Shown here: piece after piece, positions 14,677-22,967 of the stretch
Layout: each line of letters starts with the position of its first letter
How positions within the stretch are numbered: position 1 is the first letter of the stretch
Source: Actinomycetes bacterium
GTDB lineage: Bacteria > Actinomycetota > Actinomycetes > Actinomycetales > Cellulomonadaceae
Assembly: GCA_021793675.1 (NCBI GenBank)
Contig: JAJYSG010000010.1
Span: 1 to 45,595 of the forward strand
Length of the DNA stretch: 45,595 nucleotides
Direction of reading: 5' to 3'
Notes under the pieces: generated by a model
The model's input: the letters and a program-made list of their open reading frames with translations, nothing else
Told to the model about the DNA's origin: nothing
Databases searched by the model: none
Position numbers and translations under genes: made by a program

Positions 14677-16028
14677 GCGTGGCGCCTGAGCCCGGCGTGC
14701 TCGAGGGGCTCGACGCGTGGCAGCGGCTGCCGGTGGATCAGCAGCCGTCCTGGCCGGACGGGGACCTGGTGCGCCGGGCGCGGGAGCGGCTGGCGTCACT
14801 GCCGCCGCTCGTCTTCGCCGGTGAGGCCGACGAGCTGAAGGCGCGGCTCGCGGCGGCCGGGCGTGGCGAGGCGTTCCTGCTGCAGGGCGGCGACTGCGCC
14901 GAGATCTTCGAGGAGGCGACCGCCGACCGCATCCGTCAGAAGGTCATGACGGTGCTGCAGATGGCGCTCATCCTCACCTACGGTGCGAGCCTGCCGGTCA
15001 TCAAGATGGGCCGCATGGCGGGGCAGTACGCCAAGCCGCGCTCGTCGGACACCGAGACGCGCGACGGCGTGACGCTGCCGGCGTTCCGCGGCGACATCGT
15101 CAACGGCTGGGAGTTCACGCCGGAGGCCCGCACGCCCGACCCGAGCCGGCTGCTGGACGCCTACCACACGTCCGCCTCGACGCTGAACCTCGTGCGTGCC
15201 TTCACCACGGGCGGCTTCGCCTCGCTGCTGGAGGCGCACCGGTGGAACCGCGGGTTCATGACGAACAACCCCGCGTACTCGCGCTACGAGGAGATCGCCA
15301 CCGAGATCGACCGCGCGATCCGCTTCATGGTCGCGTGCGGCGCCGACTTCGAGGCGCTACGCCATGTCGACTTCTACGCCAGCCACGAGGGCCTGCTGCT
15401 CGACTACGAGCGGCCGCTGACCCGTATCGACTCGCGCACCGGCGCGCCGTACGACTGCTCGGCCCACTTCCTGTGGATCGGTGAGCGCACCCGGCGCCTC
15501 GACGGCGCGCACGTCGACTTCTTCTCCCGGGTCCGCAACCCCCTGGGTGTCAAGCTGGGGCCGACGGCGACGGGAGACGAGGCGGTGGCGCTCATCGACC
15601 GGCTCAACCACGACGGCGAGCCGGGTCGGCTGACGTTCGTCACCCGCATGGGCGCGGGGCAGGTCCGTGACCGGCTGCCGGCGCTCATCGAGAAGGTGAC
15701 GGCCGACGGCCGTCCGGTGACGTGGGTGTGCGACCCCATGCACGGCAACGGGCTCGTCTCGGCCTCGGGCTACAAGACGCGTCGGTTCTCGGACGTCATG
15801 GACGAGGTGGCCGGCTTCTTCGAGGTGCACCGCGAGCTGGGCACGGTCCCGGGGGGCTTGCACATCGAGCTCACCGGGGACGACGTGACCGAGGTCCTCG
15901 GTGGCACGGAGGAGATCGACGACGAGGGGCTCGCGCGGCGGTACGAGACGCGGGTGGACCCGCGCCTCAACCACCAGCAGTCGCTCGAGCTCGCGTTCCA
16001 GGTGGTGGAGCTGCTCCGCCGGTCATGA
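14673..16028 (+). CDS. aroF: class II 3-deoxy-7-phosphoheptulonate (DAHP) synthase
   Basis: First enzyme of the shikimate pathway. It condenses phosphoenolpyruvate with erythrose 4-phosphate. The 451-residue size and the motifs LQGGDCAE (about residues 70-77), KMGRMAGQYAKPRS, RVRNPLGVKLGPT and CDPMHGN identify the class II (plant/actinobacterial, AroG of M. tuberculosis) type. The ATG overlaps the pfp stop. It consumes PEP made downstream of the pfp step, so the overlap links glycolysis with aromatic synthesis. It is convergent with the kinase gene across a 45-base gap with a hairpin. Confidence 0.95.
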   Translation: MSVAPEPGVLEGLDAWQRLPVDQQPSWPDGDLVRRARERLASLPPLVFAGEADELKARLAAAGRGEAFLLQGGDCAEIFEEATADRIRQKVMTVLQMALILTYGASLPVIKMGRMAGQYAKPRSSDTETRDGVTLPAFRGDIVNGWEFTPEARTPDPSRLLDAYHTSASTLNLVRAFTTGGFASLLEAHRWNRGFMTNNPAYSRYEEIATEIDRAIRFMVACGADFEALRHVDFYASHEGLLLDYERPLTRIDSRTGAPYDCSAHFLWIGERTRRLDGAHVDFFSRVRNPLGVKLGPTATGDEAVALIDRLNHDGEPGRLTFVTRMGAGQVRDRLPALIEKVTADGRPVTWVCDPMHGNGLVSASGYKTRRFSDVMDEVAGFFEVHRELGTVPGGLHIELTGDDVTEVLGGTEEIDDEGLARRYETRVDPRLNHQQSLELAFQVVELLRRS

Positions 16029-16042
16029 CGCCGCTGGGTCCG

Positions 16043-16060
16043 GGACGCCTGGCGGCGTCC
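16043..16060. terminator. hairpin between convergent genes
   Basis: GGACGCC, TGGC, GGCGTCC: 7-bp perfect arms with a 4-base loop in the 45-base gap between the DAHP synthase and kinase stops. There is no T-tract on either strand. It is a likely bidirectional terminator. Confidence 0.6.
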
Positions 16061-16073
16061 GTGGCACCACCGG

Positions 16074-18092
16074 TCAGTGGAGGTACACGGTCAGTGTGAC
16101 CGTCGAGCCGTGCGGCGCGGTCGCGCCCTGACCACCCGTGGGGCTCTGGTCGATGACGGTCCCGTGCCTGCTGTTGGCGCCGGCCGGGAGGGTGATGATG
16201 TTCACCTGGAAGCCGAGCGACTGCAGGTCGCCCGTGGCCTGGTCGGCGTTCCAGCCGAAGTAGCTCTTCAGCGGGATCGGCTGCGGACCCTTGCTGACGA
16301 CGACGTTGACCGTGTCCCCGTGGTGGGCGGTGGCGCCCGAGGCAGGGTCCTGGGAGATGATCTGCCCGGCCGGGACGGTGTCGTTGAACTGCTGGTCGGC
16401 GACATTGAGCTTGAGCTTGTCGACCGCGAGCTGCGTGGTGGCGGCGTCCACGGTGGCGCCGACCACCGAGGTCACGGTGGTCGGCGTGGGACCGTTGCTC
16501 ACCACGAGCAGGATGTCGGAGCCTCGCTTGACCTGCATGCCGGCCGTGGCGGCGGCCCCGGTCGCCTTCACGGTGGCCGAGATCACCTGGCCGAGGGGTG
16601 CGGTGTCGTCGTACTGCGGCTCTCCGTAGACGGGGTTGAGGTCCGCCGCCTTCAGCGTGGTGGCGGCCTTCTCCTGCAGCTGCCCGACGACGCCGTCCGG
16701 CACGGTGACGAGGTCGACACCCTTGGACACCGTGTACGTCACGGCACTGCCCTTGGGCACACGCTTGCCGGGCGCCGGGTCGAGCGTGACGATCGTGCCC
16801 TTGGGGGCGGTGTCGCTGAACGCCATGGCCGGCGTGCCTTGCAGCCCCTGCGTGGCGAGGAGGTCCTGGACCTGCTTCTCCGTGGTGACGCCGGGTGTGA
16901 TCGACGGCACCACGGTGTACGAACCGGGTCCTGCGTTCACGTACCACCAGGCGCCGCCACCGAGTGCGGCCAGCACGACGAGCGCGATGACGGCTGCCAG
17001 GCCACGGTGGCGCCGGCGTGGCCTGGCAGCCCCGGTGCCGGCCGGCGGGAGCCCGGTGCCGATCGGCAGGGCGACCGTCGTGCCCCGCAGTCCGTCGAGC
17101 CGCGTGGTGGCGCTGTGGTCGGCATCGAGCGTCTCGTCGGCGGGGCCCACCAGGGCAGCGGTCTCGTCCGCGTCCGCGTCGGTGACCGGGACTGCGGCGC
17201 TGGGCGGCACGTCGGCGCGCCGTGCCAGCGTCTCGTCGTTCAGCGCGGAACGGGTCCGGCGCAGCAGCGCCAGTGCGGCGGTGGCGTCCACGGGACGGTC
17301 GGCGGGGTCCCGTGCGGCCAGCGCCCCGACCAGCTCGTCGATCTCGCTCGGCAGCCAGTGCACGAGGCTCGACGGTGCCGGGACATCCGAGTTGACGTGC
17401 TGGAACGCCACCTGGAGCGGCGTCTCGCCGGTGAACGGCTGGCGGCCGGTGAGCATCTCGAAGAGCAGGATCCCGCACGCGTACACGTCGGTCCGCGCAT
17501 CGGCGACGCCGCGGGCGACGAGCTCGGGGGCGAGGTACCCGACCGTGCCGAACACCGTGCCGGTCGTCGTCGACGTCACCTCGGTCACGGCGCGCGCCAG
17601 GCCGAAGTCGCCGAGCTTGACGCGGTCCTCGCCGTCGAGGAGCACGTTCTCCGGCTTGATGTCGCGGTGCACGAGCCCGGCGCGGTGCGCGGCGGCCAGC
17701 GCGTCGAGCACGTGCTCGACGAGGCGCAGCGACTCCGCCACCGACAGCGCGCCCTGCTCGGCGAGCCGACGGCGCACGGTGGTGCCGTCGACGTACTCCA
17801 TCGTCAGATAGCTGGTCTCCCCGTCGACGCCCTGGTCGAAGACGCTGACCAGACCAGGGTGCGCGAGCCGGGCCGCGGTGCGGGCCTCCCGCCGGAACCG
17901 TGCCACGAAGTCCGAGCCGGAGGCGCCTTCCGCGAGGTGCGGGTGCATGACCTTGAGCGCGACCTCGCGGTCCAGTCGCCGGTCGATCGCCAGGTACACG
18001 GTGGCCATGCCGCCCCGCGCGATGCGCGAGACCACCTCGTAGCGGCCGTCGATGAGACGGCCGACGAGCGGGTCGATGACGGTGGTTCCCAC
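16074..18092 (-). CDS. pknL: transmembrane Ser/Thr protein kinase with four PASTA repeats, PknL-like
   Basis: A 672-residue receptor-type kinase. The cytoplasmic kinase domain (about residues 17-280) has a glycine loop (ARGGMATVY), Lys47 (VALKVM), HRDIKPEN (142-149), DFG (162-164) and a Thr-rich activation loop (TSTTTGTVFGT). A proline- and acid-rich juxtamembrane linker leads to one transmembrane helix (about 365-386). The exported part (395-672) consists of four PASTA repeats, which in related kinases bind peptidoglycan fragments or lipid II. I name it by context: in M. tuberculosis pknL is beside aroG and Rv2175c. Mycobacterial PknL lacks PASTA, but corynebacterial PknL has them. The GTG at 18092 follows TAGACT by six bases, so it is probably leaderless. 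Confidence 0.93.
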   Translation of the reverse strand: MGTTVIDPLVGRLIDGRYEVVSRIARGGMATVYLAIDRRLDREVALKVMHPHLAEGASGSDFVARFRREARTAARLAHPGLVSVFDQGVDGETSYLTMEYVDGTTVRRRLAEQGALSVAESLRLVEHVLDALAAAHRAGLVHRDIKPENVLLDGEDRVKLGDFGLARAVTEVTSTTTGTVFGTVGYLAPELVARGVADARTDVYACGILLFEMLTGRQPFTGETPLQVAFQHVNSDVPAPSSLVHWLPSEIDELVGALAARDPADRPVDATAALALLRRTRSALNDETLARRADVPPSAAVPVTDADADETAALVGPADETLDADHSATTRLDGLRGTTVALPIGTGLPPAGTGAARPRRRHRGLAAVIALVVLAALGGGAWWYVNAGPGSYTVVPSITPGVTTEKQVQDLLATQGLQGTPAMAFSDTAPKGTIVTLDPAPGKRVPKGSAVTYTVSKGVDLVTVPDGVVGQLQEKAATTLKAADLNPVYGEPQYDDTAPLGQVISATVKATGAAATAGMQVKRGSDILLVVSNGPTPTTVTSVVGATVDAATTQLAVDKLKLNVADQQFNDTVPAGQIISQDPASGATAHHGDTVNVVVSKGPQPIPLKSYFGWNADQATGDLQSLGFQVNIITLPAGANSRHGTVIDQSPTGGQGATAPHGSTVTLTVYLH

Positions 18093-18098
18093 GGCCGC

Positions 18099-18104
18099 AG
18101 TCTA
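18099..18104 (-). promoter_or_regulatory. -10 element of leaderless kinase gene
   Basis: TAGACT on the minus strand is followed by six bases and the GTG at 18092. No Shine-Dalgarno is present, so transcription is predicted to begin at the start codon. Confidence 0.55.
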
Positions 18105-18156
18105 GGTCGGCGGTCGGGCGACCACCGGCAGCGGCGCGGTGCCGGACCCGCGCATC

Positions 18157-19338
18157 TCAGGCGAAGCGTGTCATCAGGGCTCGGACGTTCGCGACGTACT
18201 GCCTGGTGTCGGAGAACATGCCGTACTGGTGGACGGACGTGGCGCCCTGGTAGTAGCCGGCGATCGCGCTGGGCAGGTCCGGGCTGGTCCGCAGCAGGGT
18301 CTTGAGGATCACGACCCCTGCCGTGACGTTGTCACGGGGGTCGAGCAGGTTGAGCTGGCGGCCGACGAGGTCGCTGGCCCACTGGCCGGACGACGGGATG
18401 ACCTGCATGGTGCCGATGGCGTTGGCGGGGGACACCTGGGAGTGGTCGAAGCCGGACTCCTGGTACGCCACCGCCAGCGCGAGGGCGGGATCGACGCCCA
18501 TCGCCTGCGCGGTGGTCGTCACCAGGGCGCGCATCTGCTCGCGCGTCGGCACACCGATCGCCAGGAGGGTCGCACGGTTGGCGTTGGCGGCGGCGACGAC
18601 CGCTGCCGGGTAGGTCCGTCCCGCGAAGGTGTTGCCGACGAGCGGCGTGGCGGTGGCCGTCACCGGCACGGCGAGCACCTGACCGATGCGGATGAAGGAG
18701 GCGTTGCGCAACCCGTTCGCCGACTGCAGGGCGGCGACGGTCGTCCGGTACCTGGTGGCGATCGCCGTGAGCGTGTCACCGCGGGAGACCGTGTAGCTGG
18801 TGGTCGTCGGCGCCGTGGTGGGTGCTGCGGGGGTCGGGGCCACCGCTGGTGCTGCGGGGGCGGGGGCTGCCGGGGCCGGCGGCGTGGTGGGGGCGCCGGG
18901 GATGGTGAGGACCTGCCCGATGCGGATGAAGGAGACGTTCCTGATCCCGTTGGCGGCGGCGAGCGCGGCGACGGTGGTGTGCAGCCGGACGGCGATGCCG
19001 CTGAGGGTGTCGCCGCGCGCCACGGTGTAGGTGCCGCTCGATGCCGGCGGCGATGCCGGGCGGGCGACCGCTGCGACAGTGCGGCCGGGGATGGTGAGCA
19101 CCTGCCCGATGCGGATGTACGAGGGATCTGCCAACGCGTTCGCCGCGGCGATGCTGGCGATCGAGACGCCGGTGCGTGCCGCGATGTGGCTGACGGTGTC
19201 GCCGCGCTGGACGGTGTAGCGCACGTCGGCGTGCGCGGGTGCCGCCGCTCCGACGGCGGCTGCCGTCAGCGCCAGCGTGGCACCGGTCCCGGTAGCGACG
19301 CGGCGGATCGCCGCGGTCCTGGGGTTGGCGGAGGCCAT
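18157..19338 (-). CDS. secreted LysM-repeat lytic transglycosylase (SLT domain)
   Basis: Cell-wall enzyme of 393 residues. An N-terminal signal peptide (about 1-37, ending APAHA) precedes three LysM modules near 40-84, 103-147 and 181-225 that bind peptidoglycan. These are separated by Ala/Pro/Thr linkers, the longest between modules 2 and 3. A soluble lytic transglycosylase domain follows, with catalytic Glu294 in AYQESGFDHS and the GTMQVIP substrate segment. GGAGAGG lies just upstream of the ATG at 19338. A TACAGT hexamer on the minus strand about 60 bases upstream is a possible -10. It sits beside the PASTA kinase, which suggests a shared link to cell-wall growth; that is inference. Confidence 0.92.
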   Translation of the reverse strand: MASANPRTAAIRRVATGTGATLALTAAAVGAAAPAHADVRYTVQRGDTVSHIAARTGVSIASIAAANALADPSYIRIGQVLTIPGRTVAAVARPASPPASSGTYTVARGDTLSGIAVRLHTTVAALAAANGIRNVSFIRIGQVLTIPGAPTTPPAPAAPAPAAPAVAPTPAAPTTAPTTTSYTVSRGDTLTAIATRYRTTVAALQSANGLRNASFIRIGQVLAVPVTATATPLVGNTFAGRTYPAAVVAAANANRATLLAIGVPTREQMRALVTTTAQAMGVDPALALAVAYQESGFDHSQVSPANAIGTMQVIPSSGQWASDLVGRQLNLLDPRDNVTAGVVILKTLLRTSPDLPSAIAGYYQGATSVHQYGMFSDTRQYVANVRALMTRFA

Positions 19339-19459
19339 ACCTCTCCTTCGCGATGCGGATGTGGCGCAAGTGGCTGATGTGACGAATGTTCACTGTAACT
19401 GGCCGACCGGTGACACGAAAGGCGGGTGTCCGAAGCGTCCTGTTCTCCCGCACCATCCC

Positions 19460-19465
19460 TAGGCT
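19460..19465 (+). promoter_or_regulatory. -10 element of leaderless Rv2175c-like gene
   Basis: TAGGCT is followed by six bases and the GTG at 19472. The in-frame GTG at 19466 abuts the hexamer and would lie before the predicted transcript start, so this element decides the start. Confidence 0.55.
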
Positions 19466-19471
19466 GTGCGG

Positions 19472-19879
19472 GTGAACAGCGCGAACATCGACGACCTGGT
19501 CGACGAATGGCTCACCGTCCCGGAGGTCGCCGAGCGGCTCGACGTCCCGCTGGCCAAGGCGAGGAGGCTGGTGGAGGAACGTCGGATCGTCGGTGTCCGC
19601 CGCGGCGAGCCACCCGAGCTGCGGATCCCGGCCGCCTTCCTCGTTCCCGGCAACATGGCCAACCCGGCGCAGCGCGGTGCCGCCGAGGACGCGCCCGCGT
19701 GGGCCGTGCTGTCCACCCTGCAGGGCACGTTCACGGTGCTGACCGACGTCGGGTTCGACGACGAGGCGGCGATCGTGTGGCTGTTCTCCCCGGACGAGGC
19801 GCTGGGCTGCAGCCCGCTCGCCGCGCTGCTCGCGGGGCGCAAGTCCGAGGTGCGACGGGTGGCGCAGTCGGAGCTCTGA
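19472..19879 (+). CDS. Rv2175c-family DNA-binding protein
   Basis: The product has 135 residues with an N-terminal winged-helix/MerR-like segment (WLTVPEVAERLDVPLAKARRLVEERRI, here about residues 12-38 in total), an RGEPPELRIPAAFL wing, and the family C-terminal domain (AWAVLSTLQGTFTVLTDVGF). M. tuberculosis Rv2175c binds DNA and is phosphorylated by PknL, which lowers binding. The phosphorylated Thr there is near the N-terminus; the N-terminal region here (MNSANIDDLVDEW) has no Thr before the HTH except Thr in WLTVPEV. The PASTA kinase is two genes away, so a kinase-substrate relation is likely but not shown. It is divergent from the transglycosylase gene. Confidence 0.88.
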   Translation: MNSANIDDLVDEWLTVPEVAERLDVPLAKARRLVEERRIVGVRRGEPPELRIPAAFLVPGNMANPAQRGAAEDAPAWAVLSTLQGTFTVLTDVGFDDEAAIVWLFSPDEALGCSPLAALLAGRKSEVRRVAQSEL

Positions 19880-19926
19880 CGCCGCGATCCCGGTGCTCGC
19901 GCGATCGAGGCGGCGCACCTCGTGGC

Positions 19927-19957
19927 GACGCCGGAAGCCGGACGAGCGCCCGGCGTC
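19927..19957. terminator. hairpin between convergent genes
   Basis: GACGCCGG (19927-19934) pairs with CCGGCGTC (19950-19957). The second arm overlaps the stop codon of the polyprenyl synthase gene. It is a probable terminator for the Rv2175c-like gene and lacks a T-tract. Confidence 0.5.
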
Positions 19958-21068
19958 AGGAACGCCGCTCGACCGACCGGTGCGCGAGCTCGCGCAGCAT
20001 CGTCCGCGGCTCGACGGGCCAGTGCTGGCGCTCGATGAGGTCGAGGGCCGTGCCGGCGAGCGCGTCGATGAGCTTCTCGACCTCGTCGGGCGCGCCCGTC
20101 GCGGCGATCGCGTCCGCCAGGCGCCGCGCGTCGGACGGGCTCAGGGCGGGGTCGCCCAGGCGGGACCGCAGCAGCGCGACGGTTCCGGTGTCACCTGCGT
20201 CGCGGGCGAGCCGCAGCGCCCGTGCGACGAGGACGGTGCGCTTGCCCTCGCGCAGGTCGTCACCGGCCGGCTTGCCGGTGACTGCCGGGTCACCGAACAC
20301 GCCGAGCAGGTCGTCGCGGAGCTGGAACGCCTCGCCCAGCGGCAGGCCGATCGCGCGGCAGACCGCCAGCGCCTCGGCATCGGCACCCGCCATCGCGGCG
20401 CCCAGCGTCATCGGGTGCTCCACCGAGTAGCGAGCCGACTTCGACCGGATCACCTCGCGCGCCCGGAGCTCGACGCGGTCGGGATCGTCGTCCCACGGCT
20501 GGGACTGGGCGTCCAGGTCGAGGTACTGCCCGACGGTGACCTCGGTGCGCATCTCGTCGAACACCGCCCGGGTGGCGCCCGCCGCGGCGGACGGGAGCAT
20601 CGCGATGGCGGCAGCGAACTCGGCGTCGCTCGCGATCAGCGCCAGGTCGCCCAGCAGGATCGCGACGGAGGCTCCGTAGCGGTCCGCGTCACCGCTGAGA
20701 CCCGCGCGGCGGTGCGCCGCGGCGAACTCCCGGTGCGCCGTGGGCCGTCCTCGGCGGGTGTCCGAGTCGTCGATGACATCGTCGTGGAACAGCGCGGCTC
20801 CGTGGAACAGCTCGAGCGCCGCCCCGGCCCGCAGCACCGCGGCCTCGCCGGGCGTCCCCGGCAGGCCGCCATGGGCGCGCCAGGACCAGTACGCGAACGA
20901 GGCGCGCAGCCGCTTGCCGCTCGACAGCAGCCCGGCGACGGCTGCGGCCAGCGAGGCGGCCTGCGGCGCGACCGTGGTGACGTCGCGGTGCAGCCGTTCG
21001 GCGTGTGCGGCCAGCAGCGCGTCGACCTGCGTGCGCACCACGCCGGTCGGGCCCGTCGTCTCGGTCAT
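19956..21068 (-). CDS. idsA2: polyprenyl diphosphate synthase, IdsA2-like
   Basis: Trans-isoprenyl diphosphate synthase of 370 residues that elongates allylic diphosphates with IPP, giving geranylgeranyl or longer products. The first aspartate-rich motif is FHDDVIDD (about 94-101, DDxxD), followed by RRGRPTAH. The second is QLRDDLLGVFGD, followed by GKPAGDDLREGKRT, the actinobacterial variant. An ATG at 21068 follows TACTCT by six bases and gives a family-like start, so the mRNA is probably leaderless. The frame remains open for a long way upstream, over the lipoprotein and DUF4192 genes, which is a shadow. The chain length cannot be set from sequence. Confidence 0.93.
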   Translation of the reverse strand: MTETTGPTGVVRTQVDALLAAHAERLHRDVTTVAPQAASLAAAVAGLLSSGKRLRASFAYWSWRAHGGLPGTPGEAAVLRAGAALELFHGAALFHDDVIDDSDTRRGRPTAHREFAAAHRRAGLSGDADRYGASVAILLGDLALIASDAEFAAAIAMLPSAAAGATRAVFDEMRTEVTVGQYLDLDAQSQPWDDDPDRVELRAREVIRSKSARYSVEHPMTLGAAMAGADAEALAVCRAIGLPLGEAFQLRDDLLGVFGDPAVTGKPAGDDLREGKRTVLVARALRLARDAGDTGTVALLRSRLGDPALSPSDARRLADAIAATGAPDEVEKLIDALAGTALDLIERQHWPVEPRTMLRELAHRSVERRS

Positions 21069-21074
21069 CGGGCC

Positions 21075-21080
21075 AGAGTA
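21075..21080 (-). promoter_or_regulatory. -10 element of leaderless polyprenyl synthase gene
   Basis: TACTCT on the minus strand, then six bases, then the ATG at 21068. It lies in the 38-base gap after the lipoprotein stop, so the synthase has its own promoter candidate even though both genes point the same way. Confidence 0.55.
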
Positions 21081-21106
21081 GGCGAGGGGTCGCCGGCGCG
21101 AGGCGT

Positions 21107-21613
21107 TCAGGGTTTGACGGTGCCGCCGAGCGTCAGGGTGCGGACGCCGTCCCGGTCGAGGATCCCGACCAGCACGAACTCGGCGCCGCTCGAGCGGACG
21201 AACGACGCCTGTGCGGCCAGGCTGGGGTCCGGCTGGGTCGGTGGCGAGTCGGTGAACCCCGCCGCGACGAGCGGCCCGCGGATGGCCTGGAGCAAGGACG
21301 CCGCGTCCTGCGTGCTGCGCAGGTTGAGGCTGACCTGCACCGTGCCGTTCGGCTGCGGCGCGGCCGACGAGACGAGGATCTCGGCTCCCGCCGGCACGGG
21401 GATCAGCTGCGTCGGGAAGCCGGCGGCGAGCTTGCCGGTCGCGGTGTTCGGCGCGGGCCGGTCGGTCAGCAACGGCTCGGGGGAGGTGGGCGTGGGCGCC
21501 GGGTCGGTACCCACGAGGATGGCCGGGGCGCTCGTCGCGCACCCGGCCAGGACACCGGCCAGGAGCGTCAGCGCGACGAGAGCCCCGGCTGCGGAGCGGG
21601 TCGGCCAGTGCAC
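21107..21613 (-). CDS. small lipoprotein, function unknown
   Basis: The product has 168 residues. The signal sequence ends in LLAGVLAGC, a lipobox with Cys25 as the lipidation site, followed by a Pro/Thr-rich linker (TDPAPTPTSPEP) and a compact domain with alternating strands (GTVQVSLNLRS, EFVLVGILDRDG). I do not recognise a named family. It should be anchored to the outer face of the cell membrane. The GTG at 21613 follows TACCCT by six bases, so it is probably leaderless. The frame has earlier possible starts up to 21796, but these lack a signal sequence at the N-terminus. It is divergent from DUF4192 and followed by the polyprenyl synthase. Confidence 0.8.
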   Translation of the reverse strand: MHWPTRSAAGALVALTLLAGVLAGCATSAPAILVGTDPAPTPTSPEPLLTDRPAPNTATGKLAAGFPTQLIPVPAGAEILVSSAAPQPNGTVQVSLNLRSTQDAASLLQAIRGPLVAAGFTDSPPTQPDPSLAAQASFVRSSGAEFVLVGILDRDGVRTLTLGGTVKP

Positions 21614-21619
21614 CGGGAC

Positions 21620-21625
21620 AGGGTA
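21620..21625 (-). promoter_or_regulatory. -10 element of leaderless lipoprotein gene
   Basis: TACCCT on the minus strand, then six bases, then the GTG at 21613. There is no ribosome site. The element also fixes this GTG as start, in agreement with the signal peptide. Confidence 0.55.
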
Positions 21626-21743
21626 GCTGCGGGCGATGAGCGCGATCGTCCGAGTCGACCTTCGGCCTGTGGGCAACGACCCGCGGTCCACAGCGCCGCC
21701 GAGGGCGCCCGTCGCGGGGACGTCCGTGCGGTGTGCTCGGCGC

Positions 21744-22868
21744 ATGCACACCCAGACCCTGCGCGTCACGGAGCCCCGCGAGCTGCTCTCGCTCATCCCG
21801 CACCGGCTGGGCTTTCAGCCGACCGAGTCCGTCGTGGCGGTGAGCCTGCGGCCGCCGCGTCGGCGCGTCGGGCTCGTGGCGCGGGTCGACCTCGCCGATC
21901 TCGCGAGCCCTCGGGACGGCGCACAGCTCGGTCGGGAGGTGGTGTCCCACCTCGGCGCGGACGGCGCCGAGCAGGCTCTGCTCGTGGTCTACACGCGCGA
22001 GGACCCGAGGTGCGGACCGGACCCGCTGGTGGCAGCCGCGATCGAGCACGTGCGGGAGGCCGCCGAGCTGGCGTTCGGCGACGTGCCGGTGTGGGCGGTG
22101 ACCTCGACGGGATACCTCTCGCTGGACTGCGACGGTCCCTGTTGCCCGCTGGGCGGGCGTCCGTTGGCCGATCTGGCCTCGACTGCGGTCAACGCGCAGA
22201 TGGTGCTCGCCGGGTCGGCGGTCGCCCGCTGCCGGGAGGACGTCGGGCGGATCCCGTCGGCCGGCAGCGAGGCGCGCCGCTCGGTCGCCCGGGTGCGCCG
22301 CCGGTGGCGGGCCCGGCACGTGCAGGCTCGCACCGACGCGAGCCTCCTCGAACGCTGGCGGACCGACTCGGTGGCGGCCTGGCGCCGAGCGGTCGACGAG
22401 CAGCTCGGCCGGTCCACCGGTCCGACGGCGGCGGCCCTGGGCCGGCTCGAGGCCGGCCTGACCGACGTGCGCGTTCGCGATGCCGTGCTCGTCGCGCTCG
22501 TCCCCGGTCAGGGTGACCTGCCGGAGCGGTGCGTCCGTGGCGAGCGTCCCGGTGCGGACGACGACGCTGCCCTCGGGCGGGCGCTCGCGCTCGTCGTCGA
22601 CCCGCTCGACGGGGTGCCCGCTCCGGCGGCGGCGACGCGGGTTCACGAGTCGGTGCTCGAGGCGGTCGTCGCGCACGGAGAACGCGGCGCTCAGGCGGCC
22701 GCGCTCACGCTGCTCGGACTGCTCGCCTGGTGGCGTGGCGACGGCGCCCGGGCCCGGATCCTGCTGGAACGAGCGCTGGCGGACGACGACGGCTACCGGC
22801 TCGCGCTGCTCCTGGCCGAGTCGTTGTCGTGCGGTGTGCCGCCGGGCTGGGTGCGAGCGATGCCGTGA
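21744..22868 (+). CDS. DUF4192 domain protein
   Basis: The 374-residue protein matches the actinobacterial DUF4192 pattern as I recall it: an N-terminal EPRELLSLIPHRLGFQPTESVVAVSL segment, a conserved middle, and a C-terminal helical part that ends with TPR-like sequence (GARARILLERALADDDGYRLALLLAESL). It has no signal or membrane segment, so it should be cytosolic. The ATG at 21744 is chosen because the conserved region begins ten residues later; an ATG at 21636 is in frame but unlikely. There is no evident ribosome site. The function is unknown. These genes are usually near sigA and idsA-type genes in Actinobacteria. Confidence 0.85.
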   Translation: MHTQTLRVTEPRELLSLIPHRLGFQPTESVVAVSLRPPRRRVGLVARVDLADLASPRDGAQLGREVVSHLGADGAEQALLVVYTREDPRCGPDPLVAAAIEHVREAAELAFGDVPVWAVTSTGYLSLDCDGPCCPLGGRPLADLASTAVNAQMVLAGSAVARCREDVGRIPSAGSEARRSVARVRRRWRARHVQARTDASLLERWRTDSVAAWRRAVDEQLGRSTGPTAAALGRLEAGLTDVRVRDAVLVALVPGQGDLPERCVRGERPGADDDAALGRALALVVDPLDGVPAPAAATRVHESVLEAVVAHGERGAQAAALTLLGLLAWWRGDGARARILLERALADDDGYRLALLLAESLSCGVPPGWVRAMP

Positions 22869-22967
22869 GCCCGTGCGACGTTCGGTCGTGGCGCCGCGGG
22901 CGAGGCGGCGGTAGCGTCGCGCCGGGTCCGGACCAGGTCCGGGACGTAGTCCGGCGCAGGAGGTCGC

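Noticed and set aside
16077-18305. 742-residue plus-strand frame opposite the PASTA kinase
   Set aside because: It is antisense to a gene with clear kinase motifs and has no recognisable domain.
19339-19471. Possible cyclic di-AMP riboswitch upstream of the LysM transglycosylase
   Set aside because: Such switches often precede actinobacterial wall hydrolase genes, but I could not recognise the conserved core in this 130-base region.
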